Source of the DNA: Burkholderiaceae bacterium
GTDB lineage: Bacteria > Pseudomonadota > Gammaproteobacteria > Burkholderiales > Burkholderiaceae
Length of the DNA: 43,701 bases
Direction: 5' to 3'
Assembly (NCBI GenBank): GCA_947462685.1
Contig: CANHPL010000021.1
Coordinates: 1 to 43,701, forward strand
Both the position numbers and the translations under genes were made by a program. Of this stretch, positions 9,142-18,175 are shown piece by piece. The notes beneath the pieces are model-generated. The model was given only the letters and a program-made list of their open reading frames with translations. It was not told where the DNA came from and did no database searches. Position 1 is the first letter of the stretch, and every line of letters begins with the position of its first letter.

Positions 9142-10044
9142 TTAGAGCTTTTCAAAACCATACAACTGGACAGGATTATCTACCAAGATTTTTTGCAAAA
9201 TACTAGGGTCTTTCACCCACTGATTTAACCGGTTCAGCGCATGACCATCATTAATCTGATGAAATGGTTCGATTTCTTCCTTGATTCTTTTCTTTCCAGG
9301 TTGTGCTCCGGAATGTGGCCAATCAGACCCCCATACCAAACGATCTTGATTTGTCTTAATTAAGACCTTCGTAAACTCCGCCATTTGATCAGAGTCTGGA
9401 TGATCTGTGATCCGTTGAGGCGCGGAGAGTTTCATCCAAACATTGCCTGAATTTAACATCTCAATCAGTTGCACAATGAATGATTGCTCTAACCCATCAT
9501 CGATTGGAATCCTTGCAAAATGATCCAAAACAACAGGCACTGCACAATGAATGATGTCATGCGTGAGTTGCGCAACCAATTTAGGGTTAGAGTAAATCTG
9601 AACATGCCACCCAAATGATTGAATTAATTGTGCTGTTTTTACAAGTTTGTTTTTTGCAAAAAGTGAGTCTTCAACTCCAGATGTTTCTAAATTTAAACGT
9701 GCGCCTCTAAAACCCGCTTGATGAAGTTTTTCAATCTCTTGCATCGTTATTGTGCTCTCATCAATAACGGCTACACCTCTTGCCTGATTCCTTAGCTCAC
9801 GAATGGCTACTAAAGATCGAGTATTATCGACGCCATAAGGACTTGGATGCACAATGACAAGGCGCTCGATACCTAGTTGATGATGTAACTGCTTTAGCTG
9901 TGAAATGCTAGCATCAGCTGGTGTATAGGCTCTTTCTGACCAATACGGAAATTGTTTTTCTGGTCCAAAAACATGCGTATGACAATCACAGGCTCCAGGC
10001 GGCATCTCAAATGCAATAGCTTCTTGTTCCTGAATAGGTAGCAT
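9142..10044 (-). CDS. amidohydrolase family 2, 2-pyrone-4,6-dicarboxylate hydrolase-like (set 1)
   Basis: This 300-residue metal-dependent hydrolase has the TIM-barrel amidohydrolase motif CDCHTHVFGP with the HxH pair at residues 22 and 24, and the late metal Asp in VWGSDWPHSG. Both are typical of LigI-like lactonases. The start ATG has a GAGGAA ribosome-binding site. LigI opens 2-pyrone-4,6-dicarboxylate in protocatechuate 4,5-cleavage, but many relatives act on other lactones, so the substrate is not fixed. The gene is divergent from an aldolase and Bug receptor pair, and a paralogous set lies at 11.9-15.6 kb. Confidence 0.87.
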   Translation of the reverse strand: MLPIQEQEAIAFEMPPGACDCHTHVFGPEKQFPYWSERAYTPADASISQLKQLHHQLGIERLVIVHPSPYGVDNTRSLVAIRELRNQARGVAVIDESTITMQEIEKLHQAGFRGARLNLETSGVEDSLFAKNKLVKTAQLIQSFGWHVQIYSNPKLVAQLTHDIIHCAVPVVLDHFARIPIDDGLEQSFIVQLIEMLNSGNVWMKLSAPQRITDHPDSDQMAEFTKVLIKTNQDRLVWGSDWPHSGAQPGKKRIKEEIEPFHQINDGHALNRLNQWVKDPSILQKILVDNPVQLYGFEKL

Positions 10045-10130
10045 GACTTTTTCCTCAAATTGATCGAATAAATTTGATTTTATTTAAAAATTAATAGTAA
10101 TATGTAGAAATAAAAAATATTAGGGGAATT
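10045..10130. promoter_or_regulatory. divergent promoter region of catabolic set 1
   Basis: This AT-rich 86-bp intergenic stretch separates the leftward amidohydrolase from the rightward aldolase and must hold promoters for both. The aldolase ribosome-binding site AGGGGA lies just before its ATG. No adjacent regulator gene was seen, and I find no convincing operator palindrome. Confidence 0.4.
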
Positions 10131-10919
10131 ATGAACTACAGCACGAACTTTCCTGCTCTTCAAGGATCAGTCAGCGCAGAAGAATGGCAAACCCGAGTTG
10201 AACTTGCGGCCTGTTATCGCCTAATAGATGCCTATGGCATGACGGATTTAATCTACAACCACATCACTGCAAAAATTCCTGGTACAGAACATTTTCTGAT
10301 TAATCTATACGGATTACTTTATAAAGAAATCACTGCATCTAGCTTAGTAAAAATTGATTTAGATGGCAACATTTTGGCTAAACCACCAACCGATTATGGT
10401 ATTAATAAATCTGGCTATGTTATCCATGGAGCAATCCATGGAGCAAGAGAAGATGTTAACTGTGTTATTCATACGCACACACGAGCTGGAATGGCCGTCT
10501 CCACCATGGAATGTGGTTTATTACCGCTAACGCAAACTTCAATTCGCTTTGTAAACCACCTTGGTTACCATGATTATGAAGGCCCTGCCATCGATTTAGA
10601 TGAACAAAAACGCTTAGTGGCGGATCTGGGACCGCATAATGCAATGATATTTAAAAATCACGGCTTATTGACTTGCGGCCCTAGCGTCCCAGAGGCATTT
10701 AACACCATGTATCAATTAGAAATGTCATGCCGCGCTCAAGTCGATGCAATGGCCGGTAACACTAAATTAGTGATTCCAGATGAATCCGTTTTAGCGAAAA
10801 CTGCTCATTTATACCAACCAGGTACTAGAAGACCCTACGGTGTTCTCGAGTGGCACGCTATGATTCGACTTTTAGAAGCGCAATCAAAAAACTCCTCTTA
10901 TCCTCGTTACGACCAATAA
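10131..10919 (+). CDS. class II aldolase/adducin family protein (set 1)
   Basis: This 262-residue protein belongs to the class II aldolase/adducin fold. The zinc-site signature CVIHTHTRAGMAVS supplies two His ligands, and KNHGLLTCG supplies the third. The N-terminal LAACYRLIDAYGMTDLIYNHIT is the usual start of the family. Members cleave or decarboxylate aldol-type or hydroxy-keto acids. The Bug receptor gene follows after 13 bp, so they form one operon. It is paralogous to the aldolase at 14,799-15,587 (about half of residues identical by eye). The substrate is unknown, with carboxylic-acid catabolism most likely. Confidence 0.88.
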   Translation: MNYSTNFPALQGSVSAEEWQTRVELAACYRLIDAYGMTDLIYNHITAKIPGTEHFLINLYGLLYKEITASSLVKIDLDGNILAKPPTDYGINKSGYVIHGAIHGAREDVNCVIHTHTRAGMAVSTMECGLLPLTQTSIRFVNHLGYHDYEGPAIDLDEQKRLVADLGPHNAMIFKNHGLLTCGPSVPEAFNTMYQLEMSCRAQVDAMAGNTKLVIPDESVLAKTAHLYQPGTRRPYGVLEWHAMIRLLEAQSKNSSYPRYDQ

Positions 10920-10932
10920 TAGAATACTCATC

Positions 10933-11910
10933 ATGAAAAAACCAATGGTTCGTTATATATGTATGATCACTGGCATATTTTTTTCGCTGATTAGCTTTGC
11001 TCAAAACTCAGCTGATTATCCAAATAAACCCATCCATATCATTGTTCCTGTAGCGGCAGGTGGAAATGTGGATATCGTAGCAAGAACACTTGGCAATGAA
11101 ATATCAAAAATCCTTGGGCAATCTGTCATCATCGAAAATAAGCCAAGCTCAGCATCTATTGTAGGAACACAATATGTGGCAAAGGCACCCCCTGATGGAT
11201 ATACCCTTTTGGCCCATTCAAGCACGTTTTTTGCGGCTCCTCTCATTTCAAACAACGCAGGTTATGACCCTGTAAAAGACTTCTTACCGATCTCATTAAC
11301 GTGTAAAGTGCCCATGTTCATAATGGTGAACCCCAACATACAAGCAAAGAGTATTCAGGAATTTGTTCAATACTCAAAAACTAATCCAGGAGTTGCCGTT
11401 GCGAGTAGTGGCAATGGCTCAACGGGTCACATTGCTGCAGAAGTATTTGCCAATCGTGCCGGTATTAAATTTACTAATATTTTTTATAAAGGAAATGCCC
11501 AAGCTATGATCGATGTTTTTAGTGGGCAAGTACCAATGATGTTCGATCAAATTAGCACCGGGGTACAAAATGCCAAGAGTGGGAAGTTACGCGCTCTTGC
11601 TATCACTAGCCTAGAACGTTCTTCACTCATGCCTGAAGTTCCTACAATGGCAGAAGCAGGATATCCCGGATACGAGGACGTCACCTTAAATCTGCTTCTT
11701 GCACCCGCTGGTACCCCGAAAGAAATCACCCAAAAACTTCATGCAGCTGTAGTAAAGGCACTGAATCAACCTGAACTTAAAGCAAAATTTGCAGAAAGAG
11801 GAATTGATTTAGTAACTAGTCCAAGCACCGATGATTTAGGTCTACTCATTAAATCCGAAGTTAGCCGTCTGCAAAAACTGGCAAAATCTGCTGGCATTAA
11901 GCCTGAGTAA
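10933..11910 (+). CDS. Bug/TctC-family periplasmic solute receptor
   Basis: This 325-residue protein has a Sec signal peptide ending ISFAQN and the Bug-family pattern YPNKPIHIIVPVAAGGNVDIVARTL, then KPPDGYTL-like and NNAGYDPVKDFLPIS segments. Bug receptors bind carboxylates such as tricarboxylates, aromatic acids or amino acids in the periplasm and normally feed TctA/TctB permeases. No such permease is encoded in the window. It is co-directional with and close to the class II aldolase, so its ligand may be the aldolase pathway precursor. Confidence 0.92.
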   Translation: MKKPMVRYICMITGIFFSLISFAQNSADYPNKPIHIIVPVAAGGNVDIVARTLGNEISKILGQSVIIENKPSSASIVGTQYVAKAPPDGYTLLAHSSTFFAAPLISNNAGYDPVKDFLPISLTCKVPMFIMVNPNIQAKSIQEFVQYSKTNPGVAVASSGNGSTGHIAAEVFANRAGIKFTNIFYKGNAQAMIDVFSGQVPMMFDQISTGVQNAKSGKLRALAITSLERSSLMPEVPTMAEAGYPGYEDVTLNLLLAPAGTPKEITQKLHAAVVKALNQPELKAKFAERGIDLVTSPSTDDLGLLIKSEVSRLQKLAKSAGIKPE

Positions 11911-11920
11911 CGCCCCTAGA

Positions 11921-12892
11921 TTACTTCACTAAATCCGCAGGATCTAAAGGCTCGCCTCTTTCAAAGAGTGCAATATTGTTAAAGCCATGCTGAACTATTT
12001 TACTTACTGCTTCCTTTACACTCGCTCCAGCATGGGGCGTCACAACTACATTATCTAAACTGAATAATGGATTATCCATTTGCGGAGGTTCATTAACAAA
12101 CACATCCAGCCCTGCGCCAAATAGGCGCTGTTCGTGAATGGCCTGAACCAAGGCAGGTTCATCAATCAGTTCCCCCCTAGCAGTATTAACAATGATCGCA
12201 CTTTGTTTCATTTTTTGTAGTGCTTGATTGGAGATGATGTCTCGAGTTTGTTCATTAAAGGGTGCATGCAAGCTCAAAACATCACTCTGCCTGAGTAATG
12301 TATCAAAATCTACATATTCTGCTTTATAGGTTTGCTCGATTTCTTGTGAGGCGCGTTTTCGACTGAAGTAAATGATTTTGGTATCAAAACCTTGTAATTG
12401 TTTTGCAACTTGCCGAGCAATATTACCAAAGCCAAATAATCCTACGGTTTTGCCTGTTAACTGCAAACAACTGGTGCGCAGCTCAGTATTAGGCCATTTT
12501 CCAGCCATGAAACTTTTCTGCGCATAGCTAAGTCTTCGTAAGGTAGCCAACATTAATAAAATAGCCTGCTCAGCAACTTGAGCGGCATTCGATCCATTGG
12601 TTATAGCTACGGGAATATTTCTGGCATTGGCAGCTTGAACATCAATCTTATCCACCCCAATACCCCACTTCTGAATCATCTTTAACTTGGTTGCTCCTTG
12701 AATAAGCTCAGCATCTAAATAGCTAGCTCCCAAGAAAACATAATCAGCATCCTTTAAGAGCTTTCTATGACACTCTTTTTCATTAACATCGGCAAACTCA
12801 ATCGTAAATCCTGTTGGAAGTAAACTCTGCATCTCATTTCGTAAAATAGGAAGCGAGGGGGTTAAAAAAACGATTTTTTTGGTTTCTTTCAC
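11921..12892 (-). CDS. D-isomer-specific 2-hydroxyacid dehydrogenase
   Basis: This 323-residue NAD(P)-dependent oxidoreductase has the Rossmann motif GLFGFGNIA (about residues 152-159). The three catalytic residues of the family are visible: Arg in NTARGELID (about R239), Glu in VNEPP (about E268) and His in TPHAGAS (about H287). The length is normal. The start is GTG at 12892, three bases after the amidohydrolase stop, so translation is probably coupled. It is the last gene of the leftward set-2 operon and would reduce a 2-keto acid or oxidise a D-2-hydroxy acid made by that pathway. Confidence 0.91.
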   Translation of the reverse strand: MKETKKIVFLTPSLPILRNEMQSLLPTGFTIEFADVNEKECHRKLLKDADYVFLGASYLDAELIQGATKLKMIQKWGIGVDKIDVQAANARNIPVAITNGSNAAQVAEQAILLMLATLRRLSYAQKSFMAGKWPNTELRTSCLQLTGKTVGLFGFGNIARQVAKQLQGFDTKIIYFSRKRASQEIEQTYKAEYVDFDTLLRQSDVLSLHAPFNEQTRDIISNQALQKMKQSAIIVNTARGELIDEPALVQAIHEQRLFGAGLDVFVNEPPQMDNPLFSLDNVVVTPHAGASVKEAVSKIVQHGFNNIALFERGEPLDPADLVK

Positions 12893-12895
12893 GTA

Positions 12896-13783
12896 TTAGA
12901 ACCCGTAAAGATGCGCTGGATTATGCACTAGAATTTGTTCACGATCTTTTTCAGAAGGCAACCAACGTAATAATAAATTGGTTAAATCGCCATCATCTGG
13001 AATCGCTCGTTCATCAAAATAATTGATATGCGGCCAATCAGTTCCCCACACCACACGTTCAATGTTTGCATGGATTAAAGCTTTGGCAAAGGGGTCTACA
13101 TCAGCATAACTCTCATGAGATGCTCGAATTCGATCCGCTCCTGAAATTTTTACCCATGCCAAACCCTCCCCTACTAAACGAAGTAACTCTTCAAAGCCAG
13201 GATGAGAAATGCCATTAACTGTATCCATGCGCCCCATATGATCAATCACTAAAGGCAAATGGAGTGCTAACAATCTTGGAGCCAATTCGAGTATGTCGGG
13301 AGCATGCGCCCAAATTTGCGCATGCCAGCCTCGCGCAGCCATTCTTGGGGCCAACTGCTCTAATACTTCAAGACCTACACCGTTGCGATAAACTGCTTTT
13401 CCATTTTTACGTAATAAATTAAAACGAACACCTCGAACCCCCAGTGCATGCCAATCATCTAGCTCTGCATCTGTTACATCTGCAGAACACACTACCACTC
13501 CTCGGAATTGATCTGGATATTGACGTAAAGCAGCAAGAATTGCTCCATTATTTGTACCACAAACACTCGCAGTTACTAATACACCTCGAGAAAATCCAAT
13601 TCGATTGAGGTGCGCCTTAAATTCGTCCGCAGAAAATTCAGCAGGTGTATAACTTCGATCATCACTAAGGGGATATTTTGCAAATGGACCAAATACATGG
13701 ACATGACTATCACATGCCAGTGCAGGAGGATGAAAAGCTATCGGTTGATAATCTTTTTTGGGAAGGCAGCAAATTTTTGTCAT
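12896..13783 (-). CDS. amidohydrolase family 2, 2-pyrone-4,6-dicarboxylate hydrolase-like (set 2)
   Basis: This 295-residue enzyme is a paralogue of the gene at 9,142-10,044. It has CDSHVHVFGPFAKYPL with the metal-binding HxH pair, a barrel strand LPLVIDHMGRMD, and the metal Asp in VVWGTDWPHINYF, all as in LigI-type lactonases. It lies five bases downstream of the Bug receptor and three upstream of the dehydrogenase, within a tight four-gene operon. The specific lactone or amide is unknown. Confidence 0.88.
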   Translation of the reverse strand: MTKICCLPKKDYQPIAFHPPALACDSHVHVFGPFAKYPLSDDRSYTPAEFSADEFKAHLNRIGFSRGVLVTASVCGTNNGAILAALRQYPDQFRGVVVCSADVTDAELDDWHALGVRGVRFNLLRKNGKAVYRNGVGLEVLEQLAPRMAARGWHAQIWAHAPDILELAPRLLALHLPLVIDHMGRMDTVNGISHPGFEELLRLVGEGLAWVKISGADRIRASHESYADVDPFAKALIHANIERVVWGTDWPHINYFDERAIPDDGDLTNLLLRWLPSEKDREQILVHNPAHLYGF

Positions 13784-13788
13784 TTGAT

Positions 13789-14757
13789 TTACTCAGCTTT
13801 TAATTTACCAGCTTGTGATAATTTTTGAGAGTTGAGTGACTCTTGATTTAGAAGACTCGCCCACTCTTGGGGTGTTGATGATTTCGGAATGCTGCCAACA
13901 GCAATTAATCTATTTTTAAAAGCCGCATCATTCACAACTTTATTCAATGCCATATTTAATGTCCTGATAATTTCTGGTGGAGTACCGGGAGGCGCCATTA
14001 AACCAGAAGTGGTATTCGCTTCGACTTCCAGTTTAGTTACTTCATTAAAAGTTGGTACTTGAGGAATACTAAAATCCCTTTCTCTTGAAAGTACGGCTAG
14101 TATTTTTAATTTACCAGAATCAACAAAACCCTTAGAACTCGATAATTGATCAATCATAAAATCTAATTGACCACCCATTAAATCAGTTAAAGCGGGTGTC
14201 GATCCTTTATATGGAATGATGTTAAATTCTACCTTTGCAGCATCTTCTATTTTTAAAATGGCTAGGTGATTAGAAGTGCCCAATCCTGAGTGACCAACGG
14301 AGACTCGTGTTGGCTCTTTTTTTGCGGCAGTAATAACTGCATTCACATCATTCAATCGCTTATCATCTGCTCGTACCACAATCACGAGTGGTGAAACTGC
14401 TGCTAAACCAATTGGACTAAATCCAGAAGGTTTATAAGGTGGTATTTTCATCATATAGGGCAAAACAGAAATAGTATTTGTTGTGGCAAGTAATAAGGTA
14501 TAACCATCCGGCTCAGCCCGAGCAACGGAGGAAGAGCCAATCGAACCACCTGCTCCGGCTCGGTTATCCACTAATACAGATTGCCCCAGAGTATTACTCA
14601 AACCTTGAGCTACTGCCCTAGCAACAATATCCACGTTTCCACCAGGAGCAAATGGCGCAACAATCGTAATAGGTTTATTGGGGAAATTTTGCGCGCATAC
14701 AGGAAGAACAGTAATTCCTAAGAATGCAACAGCTAAATACCTTTTTAAATTTATCAT
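13789..14757 (-). CDS. Bug/TctC-family periplasmic solute receptor (set 2)
   Basis: This 322-residue receptor has a signal peptide MINLKRYLAVAFLGITVLPV ending CAQN, then FPNKPITIVAPFAPGGNVDI and RAGAGGSIGSSSVARAEPDG, both strong Bug-family signatures. The ATG is preceded by GGAG at good spacing. It lies between the aldolase and amidohydrolase genes of set 2 and is likely the receptor for that pathway. No TctAB permease is nearby. Confidence 0.92.
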   Translation of the reverse strand: MINLKRYLAVAFLGITVLPVCAQNFPNKPITIVAPFAPGGNVDIVARAVAQGLSNTLGQSVLVDNRAGAGGSIGSSSVARAEPDGYTLLLATTNTISVLPYMMKIPPYKPSGFSPIGLAAVSPLVIVVRADDKRLNDVNAVITAAKKEPTRVSVGHSGLGTSNHLAILKIEDAAKVEFNIIPYKGSTPALTDLMGGQLDFMIDQLSSSKGFVDSGKLKILAVLSRERDFSIPQVPTFNEVTKLEVEANTTSGLMAPPGTPPEIIRTLNMALNKVVNDAAFKNRLIAVGSIPKSSTPQEWASLLNQESLNSQKLSQAGKLKAE

Positions 14758-14798
14758 TGTGGCTCCAGTTGATTTATCGATTTATTTTTATAGTTTAT

Positions 14799-15587
14799 TT
14801 AATCTCTAAAACTAGGATCCATTCGATCCATCATCCTTAGTAAAGCTGGCCACTCCATCACTCCATATGGACGACGAACTTGTGGTTGGTAGTTCATGTA
14901 AGTTTCCTGTAATACTTTTTCAGAAACTTCTTGTAATGGCACATGACATGACATTGCGGCTATCTGGGCACGGCAAGACAGCTCCAGGCGATGCATCCAA
15001 TTAAATGCTTCACCCACCGTTTTTCCTAATGTCAGTAAACCATGATTACGCAGAATTAATGCTTCGCAATGACCTAAATCACGCACTAATACCTCTTGCT
15101 CCGCCATATCCAACACCACACCCATATAGTCATGATAGGCAATTTTCAAAAAGCGCATTGAGGTTTGATTTAGGGGTAACAGTCCACACTGCAATGAAGA
15201 AACTGCCATACCTGCATAGGTGTGTGTATGAATGACGCAACCAACTTCGGGACGCGCATGATGAATCGCACTGTGCAAAATGTAACCTGGCTTATTAAAT
15301 CCATAATTGAGATCTCCAAAATCAGGCTTAAACAGTATCTCTCCCTCGTGCGTGATTTTAATAAAACATGAGGCTGTCATTTCCTCATACATCATGCCAT
15401 AAGGATTGATTAGAAAAGCATCATCTTCACCAGGCACTCGAAGCGTAATGTGGTTAGCTACCATATCAGACATACCATAATGTGCCACCAATCGATAGCA
15501 AGCAGCTAAATCAATTCTGGCTTGCCACTCTTCATTTGAAACAAGACCTTGCAAATTTTTTAATTGTAATTTTCCTAAAGCCATCAT
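14799..15587 (-). CDS. class II aldolase/adducin family protein (set 2)
   Basis: This protein of about 262 residues is a paralogue of the aldolase at 10,131-10,919. Its zinc-site motif is CVIHTHTYAGMAVS, and the third His is in RNHGLLTLG. I choose the ATG at 15587 (MMALGKLQL), which has an AGAGGG ribosome-binding site; a longer in-frame reading to 15665 adds a Lys/Phe-rich stretch that has no family counterpart. It is the first gene of a leftward four-gene operon. The reaction is likely retro-aldol cleavage or a similar step on a hydroxy acid. Confidence 0.88.
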   Translation of the reverse strand: MMALGKLQLKNLQGLVSNEEWQARIDLAACYRLVAHYGMSDMVANHITLRVPGEDDAFLINPYGMMYEEMTASCFIKITHEGEILFKPDFGDLNYGFNKPGYILHSAIHHARPEVGCVIHTHTYAGMAVSSLQCGLLPLNQTSMRFLKIAYHDYMGVVLDMAEQEVLVRDLGHCEALILRNHGLLTLGKTVGEAFNWMHRLELSCRAQIAAMSCHVPLQEVSEKVLQETYMNYQPQVRRPYGVMEWPALLRMMDRMDPSFRD

Positions 15588-15917
15588 TAGCCCTCTACAT
15601 GACAAAAAAATGATTTTTATCTTATATGAAATATTATACTTTTTAAATATCTTAAAAAAGGGCAATTTGGGCTATGAAAAAATCATCTCTTCCATGGTAT
15701 TAATTTGTTCCTCTCTCATGACACGTGGACCAACTTACAAAAATTTTGCCGGCCGAGGGGTTTTTCAAAGCAAAGCGAATCTCCAATTGTTTTAGTTTTA
15801 CTTAAACAATGAACTGTTGAGATATTTAAGGGTTTACCCTTAACTTTTTTTAATCATTCATTTAATTTTTAAAGTAGACTTTACGAATTCAAAAAATAAA
15901 CGAAATAGGGGAAAATT
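15588..15917. other. intergenic region between divergent aldolase and amt genes
   Basis: This 330-bp stretch has no credible gene; a 61-codon open frame on the plus strand overlaps the aldolase promoter and looks accidental. It holds the leftward aldolase promoter, a GC-richer patch near 15,750, a strong palindrome with a T-run (listed separately) and the amt promoter. Confidence 0.6.
15826..15851 (+). terminator. hairpin with T-run in the amt leader (terminator-like or operator)
   Basis: TTAAGGGTTTACCCTTAA (15826-15843) is a perfect palindrome that can form a 7-bp stem with a 4-nt loop, followed at once by C and seven T. That is the form of an intrinsic terminator on the plus strand, 67 bp before the amt start. 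No plus-strand gene ends just before it, so it could be a leader attenuator, the end of a short RNA, or a protein-binding palindrome. Confidence 0.5.
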
Positions 15918-17120
15918 TTGGAAGACGTTAAAGTTGCAATTGATGCACTCTTCATCATGATGGGTGCTCTCATGGTTTTGGCTATGCATGGGGGTTTTGC
16001 ATTTTTAGAGCTTGGTACTGTAAGGCATAAAAATCAAGTTAATGCCTTAGTCAAAATACTGCTTGATTTTAGCGTCTCAACCATAGCCTATTTTTTTATA
16101 GGCTATGGTATCGCCTACGGTGTTGGTTTTTGGGAAACATCGGAAGTCTTAGTTCAAAAAAGTGGCTTTGAATTACTCAAATTTTTCTTTTTATTAACTT
16201 TCGCAGCAGCAGTTCCCGCAATTGTGTCGGGGGGAATTGCTGAACGCGCAAAATTTAACCCCCAATTAATCGCTACTTTTGTTTTAGTTGGATTTATTTA
16301 TCCTTTTTTTGAAGGGATTGTCTGGAATCAACATTTTGGTTTTCAGGCATGGCTTAAGGTATTTGGTGGAGAGGAGTTTCATGACTTCGCAGGATCAGTC
16401 GTAGTCCACGCTATGGGTGGTTGGATTGCATTACCAGCGATTATTTTACTAGGCGCTCGTCATGGAAGATACGGAAAAGATGGACAAATTTCAGCTCATC
16501 CTCCTTCAAGTATTCCCTTCCTCGCTCTAGGTGCATGGGTACTTGCAGTAGGTTGGTTTGGTTTTAATGTAATGAGTGCACAAACCATCGATAAAATTAG
16601 CGGTCTTGTCGCCCTGAACTCACTCATGGCAATGGTTGGAGGAACTTTATCTGCTTGGTGGATTGGTAAAAATGATCCTGGCTTTGCTTACAACGGCCCT
16701 CTCGCTGGTTTAGTTGCGGTATGCGCTGGTTCAGATTTGATGCATCCCATAGGCGCTCTTGTCGTTGGCTTAATCGCCGGTGCTCTTTTTGTACAAGTAT
16801 TTACCTTAGAACAAAATCGTTGGAAGATCGATGATGTTCTAGGTGTTTGGCCTTTACATGGCCTATGTGGTGTATGGGGTGGACTCGCCGCTGGAATTTT
16901 TGGCCAAACCAGTTTAGGCGGACTCGGTGGTATATCATTTTTGAGTCAACTCATTGGTACTTCTTTAGGAGTTCTAGTTGGACTTTTAGGAGGTCTTATC
17001 GTCTACGGTACTTTAAAAGCGCTTGTAGGTCTAAAAATGACTCCAGAAGAAGAGCATCGCGGCGCCGACTTATCCATCCACCATATTGCTGCAAATCCTG
17101 GAAGAGAGACGGATAGGTAA
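15918..17120 (+). CDS. amt: ammonium transporter Amt
   Basis: This 400-residue membrane protein belongs to the Amt/MEP/Rh family. It shows LAMHGGFAFLELGTVRHKNQ at the first helix, DFAGSVVVHAMGG with the first pore His, and VWPLHGLCGVWGGLAAGIFG with the second pore His. About eleven helices are apparent. The start is an unusual TTG at 15918 with a good AGGGGA ribosome-binding site; the first in-frame ATG lies inside helix one and would destroy it. No GlnK/PII gene is adjacent. It imports ammonium across the inner membrane. Confidence 0.95.
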   Translation: MEDVKVAIDALFIMMGALMVLAMHGGFAFLELGTVRHKNQVNALVKILLDFSVSTIAYFFIGYGIAYGVGFWETSEVLVQKSGFELLKFFFLLTFAAAVPAIVSGGIAERAKFNPQLIATFVLVGFIYPFFEGIVWNQHFGFQAWLKVFGGEEFHDFAGSVVVHAMGGWIALPAIILLGARHGRYGKDGQISAHPPSSIPFLALGAWVLAVGWFGFNVMSAQTIDKISGLVALNSLMAMVGGTLSAWWIGKNDPGFAYNGPLAGLVAVCAGSDLMHPIGALVVGLIAGALFVQVFTLEQNRWKIDDVLGVWPLHGLCGVWGGLAAGIFGQTSLGGLGGISFLSQLIGTSLGVLVGLLGGLIVYGTLKALVGLKMTPEEEHRGADLSIHHIAANPGRETDR

Positions 17121-17198
17121 ATTAGGCATTTATATCAAAATAATCTATGATGTAATAAAGGGTTAAATATAAACTCAACATACTAGGAGAGGCAAATC

Positions 17199-18173
17199 AT
17201 GAACATCAAATTACTTTGGGTTGGCGTGCTGTTTTTTTTATCTCAATCAGCGCTCTCACAAACGCCACCTTGGTCAGCAACTAAACCTGTACGCCTGATC
17301 ATTCCTCAAGTTGCTGGTGGTGGCGCTGATGCTATTGGAAGAACGATCGGACAAGCTCTATCAGAGAAATTAGGTCAGCCAGTCATTATTGATAATCGTC
17401 CTGGAACCAATGGTGGGGTAGGCATGGATGTCCTCATGAATGCGCCAGCCGATGGATACAATCTCATCCTCGTGTTTACCTCAATGATGGCGATTAATCC
17501 AGCGGTCTATGAAAAAATCAATTATGACCCTTTAAAAGACTTACGATCTTTAGGTGCCATCTGTGAAGTCCCCTTAGTAATGATTGCTAGTTCCAAAGTA
17601 CCCGCCACAAATCTTAAAGAACTAATCTCTTCCTTAAAGTCGGACTCTCAAAGTATTTTTGGTGCTTCGAGTGGTAATGGATCTTTTTCTCATATGATGA
17701 TTGAGATGCTTAACACCAAGATTGGTGTCAAAATGACACACATCCCTTTTAAAGGTGAAGGTCCAGCCGTAGCACATGTTTTGAGTGGTCAGGATTCGAT
17801 TATTTATATTGGTACTCCTGCAATTATTTTGTCCCAAGTTCAATCAGGTAAGTTAAAGGCACTGGGAGTTACAACAGCAAAGCGTATGAGTCAAATTCCG
17901 AATGTGCCAACGCTAGCTGAAGGTGGTTTAACAGATTTCAATGAGAGTTTTTGGTATGGGGTAGCAGCCTCTTCGAACACCCCACCACACATCTTGGAAG
18001 CCTACAATAAAGTGGTAAATGATGCTGCTCGCTCAGATAATTTACAAGCTAATTTAGGCAAGATGGGCTGTAATTCATTACCTTTGAATTCAGCGGAATT
18101 TACAGAAAAAGTACGCAATGATATTAAAAAATATTCCGCGATTGCAAAATCAGTCAATATGAAAGTAGACTAA
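17199..18173 (+). CDS. Bug/TctC-family periplasmic solute receptor
   Basis: This 324-residue receptor has a signal peptide MNIKLLWVGVLFFLSQSALS and the Bug motifs KPVRLIIPQVAGGGADAIGR and NAPADGYNLI. The ATG follows an AGGAGAGG ribosome-binding site. A VOC protein starts two bases after its stop and an FAH-family hydrolase follows, so the three form one operon. The ligand is probably an acid degraded by those enzymes. No TctA/TctB permease is present. Confidence 0.92.
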   Translation: MNIKLLWVGVLFFLSQSALSQTPPWSATKPVRLIIPQVAGGGADAIGRTIGQALSEKLGQPVIIDNRPGTNGGVGMDVLMNAPADGYNLILVFTSMMAINPAVYEKINYDPLKDLRSLGAICEVPLVMIASSKVPATNLKELISSLKSDSQSIFGASSGNGSFSHMMIEMLNTKIGVKMTHIPFKGEGPAVAHVLSGQDSIIYIGTPAIILSQVQSGKLKALGVTTAKRMSQIPNVPTLAEGGLTDFNESFWYGVAASSNTPPHILEAYNKVVNDAARSDNLQANLGKMGCNSLPLNSAEFTEKVRNDIKKYSAIAKSVNMKVD

Positions 18174-18175
18174 CA

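Noticed and set aside
15610..15795. 61-codon plus-strand frame before amt
   Set aside because: It covers the divergent aldolase promoter, has no ribosome-binding site, and its product has no protein-like features.
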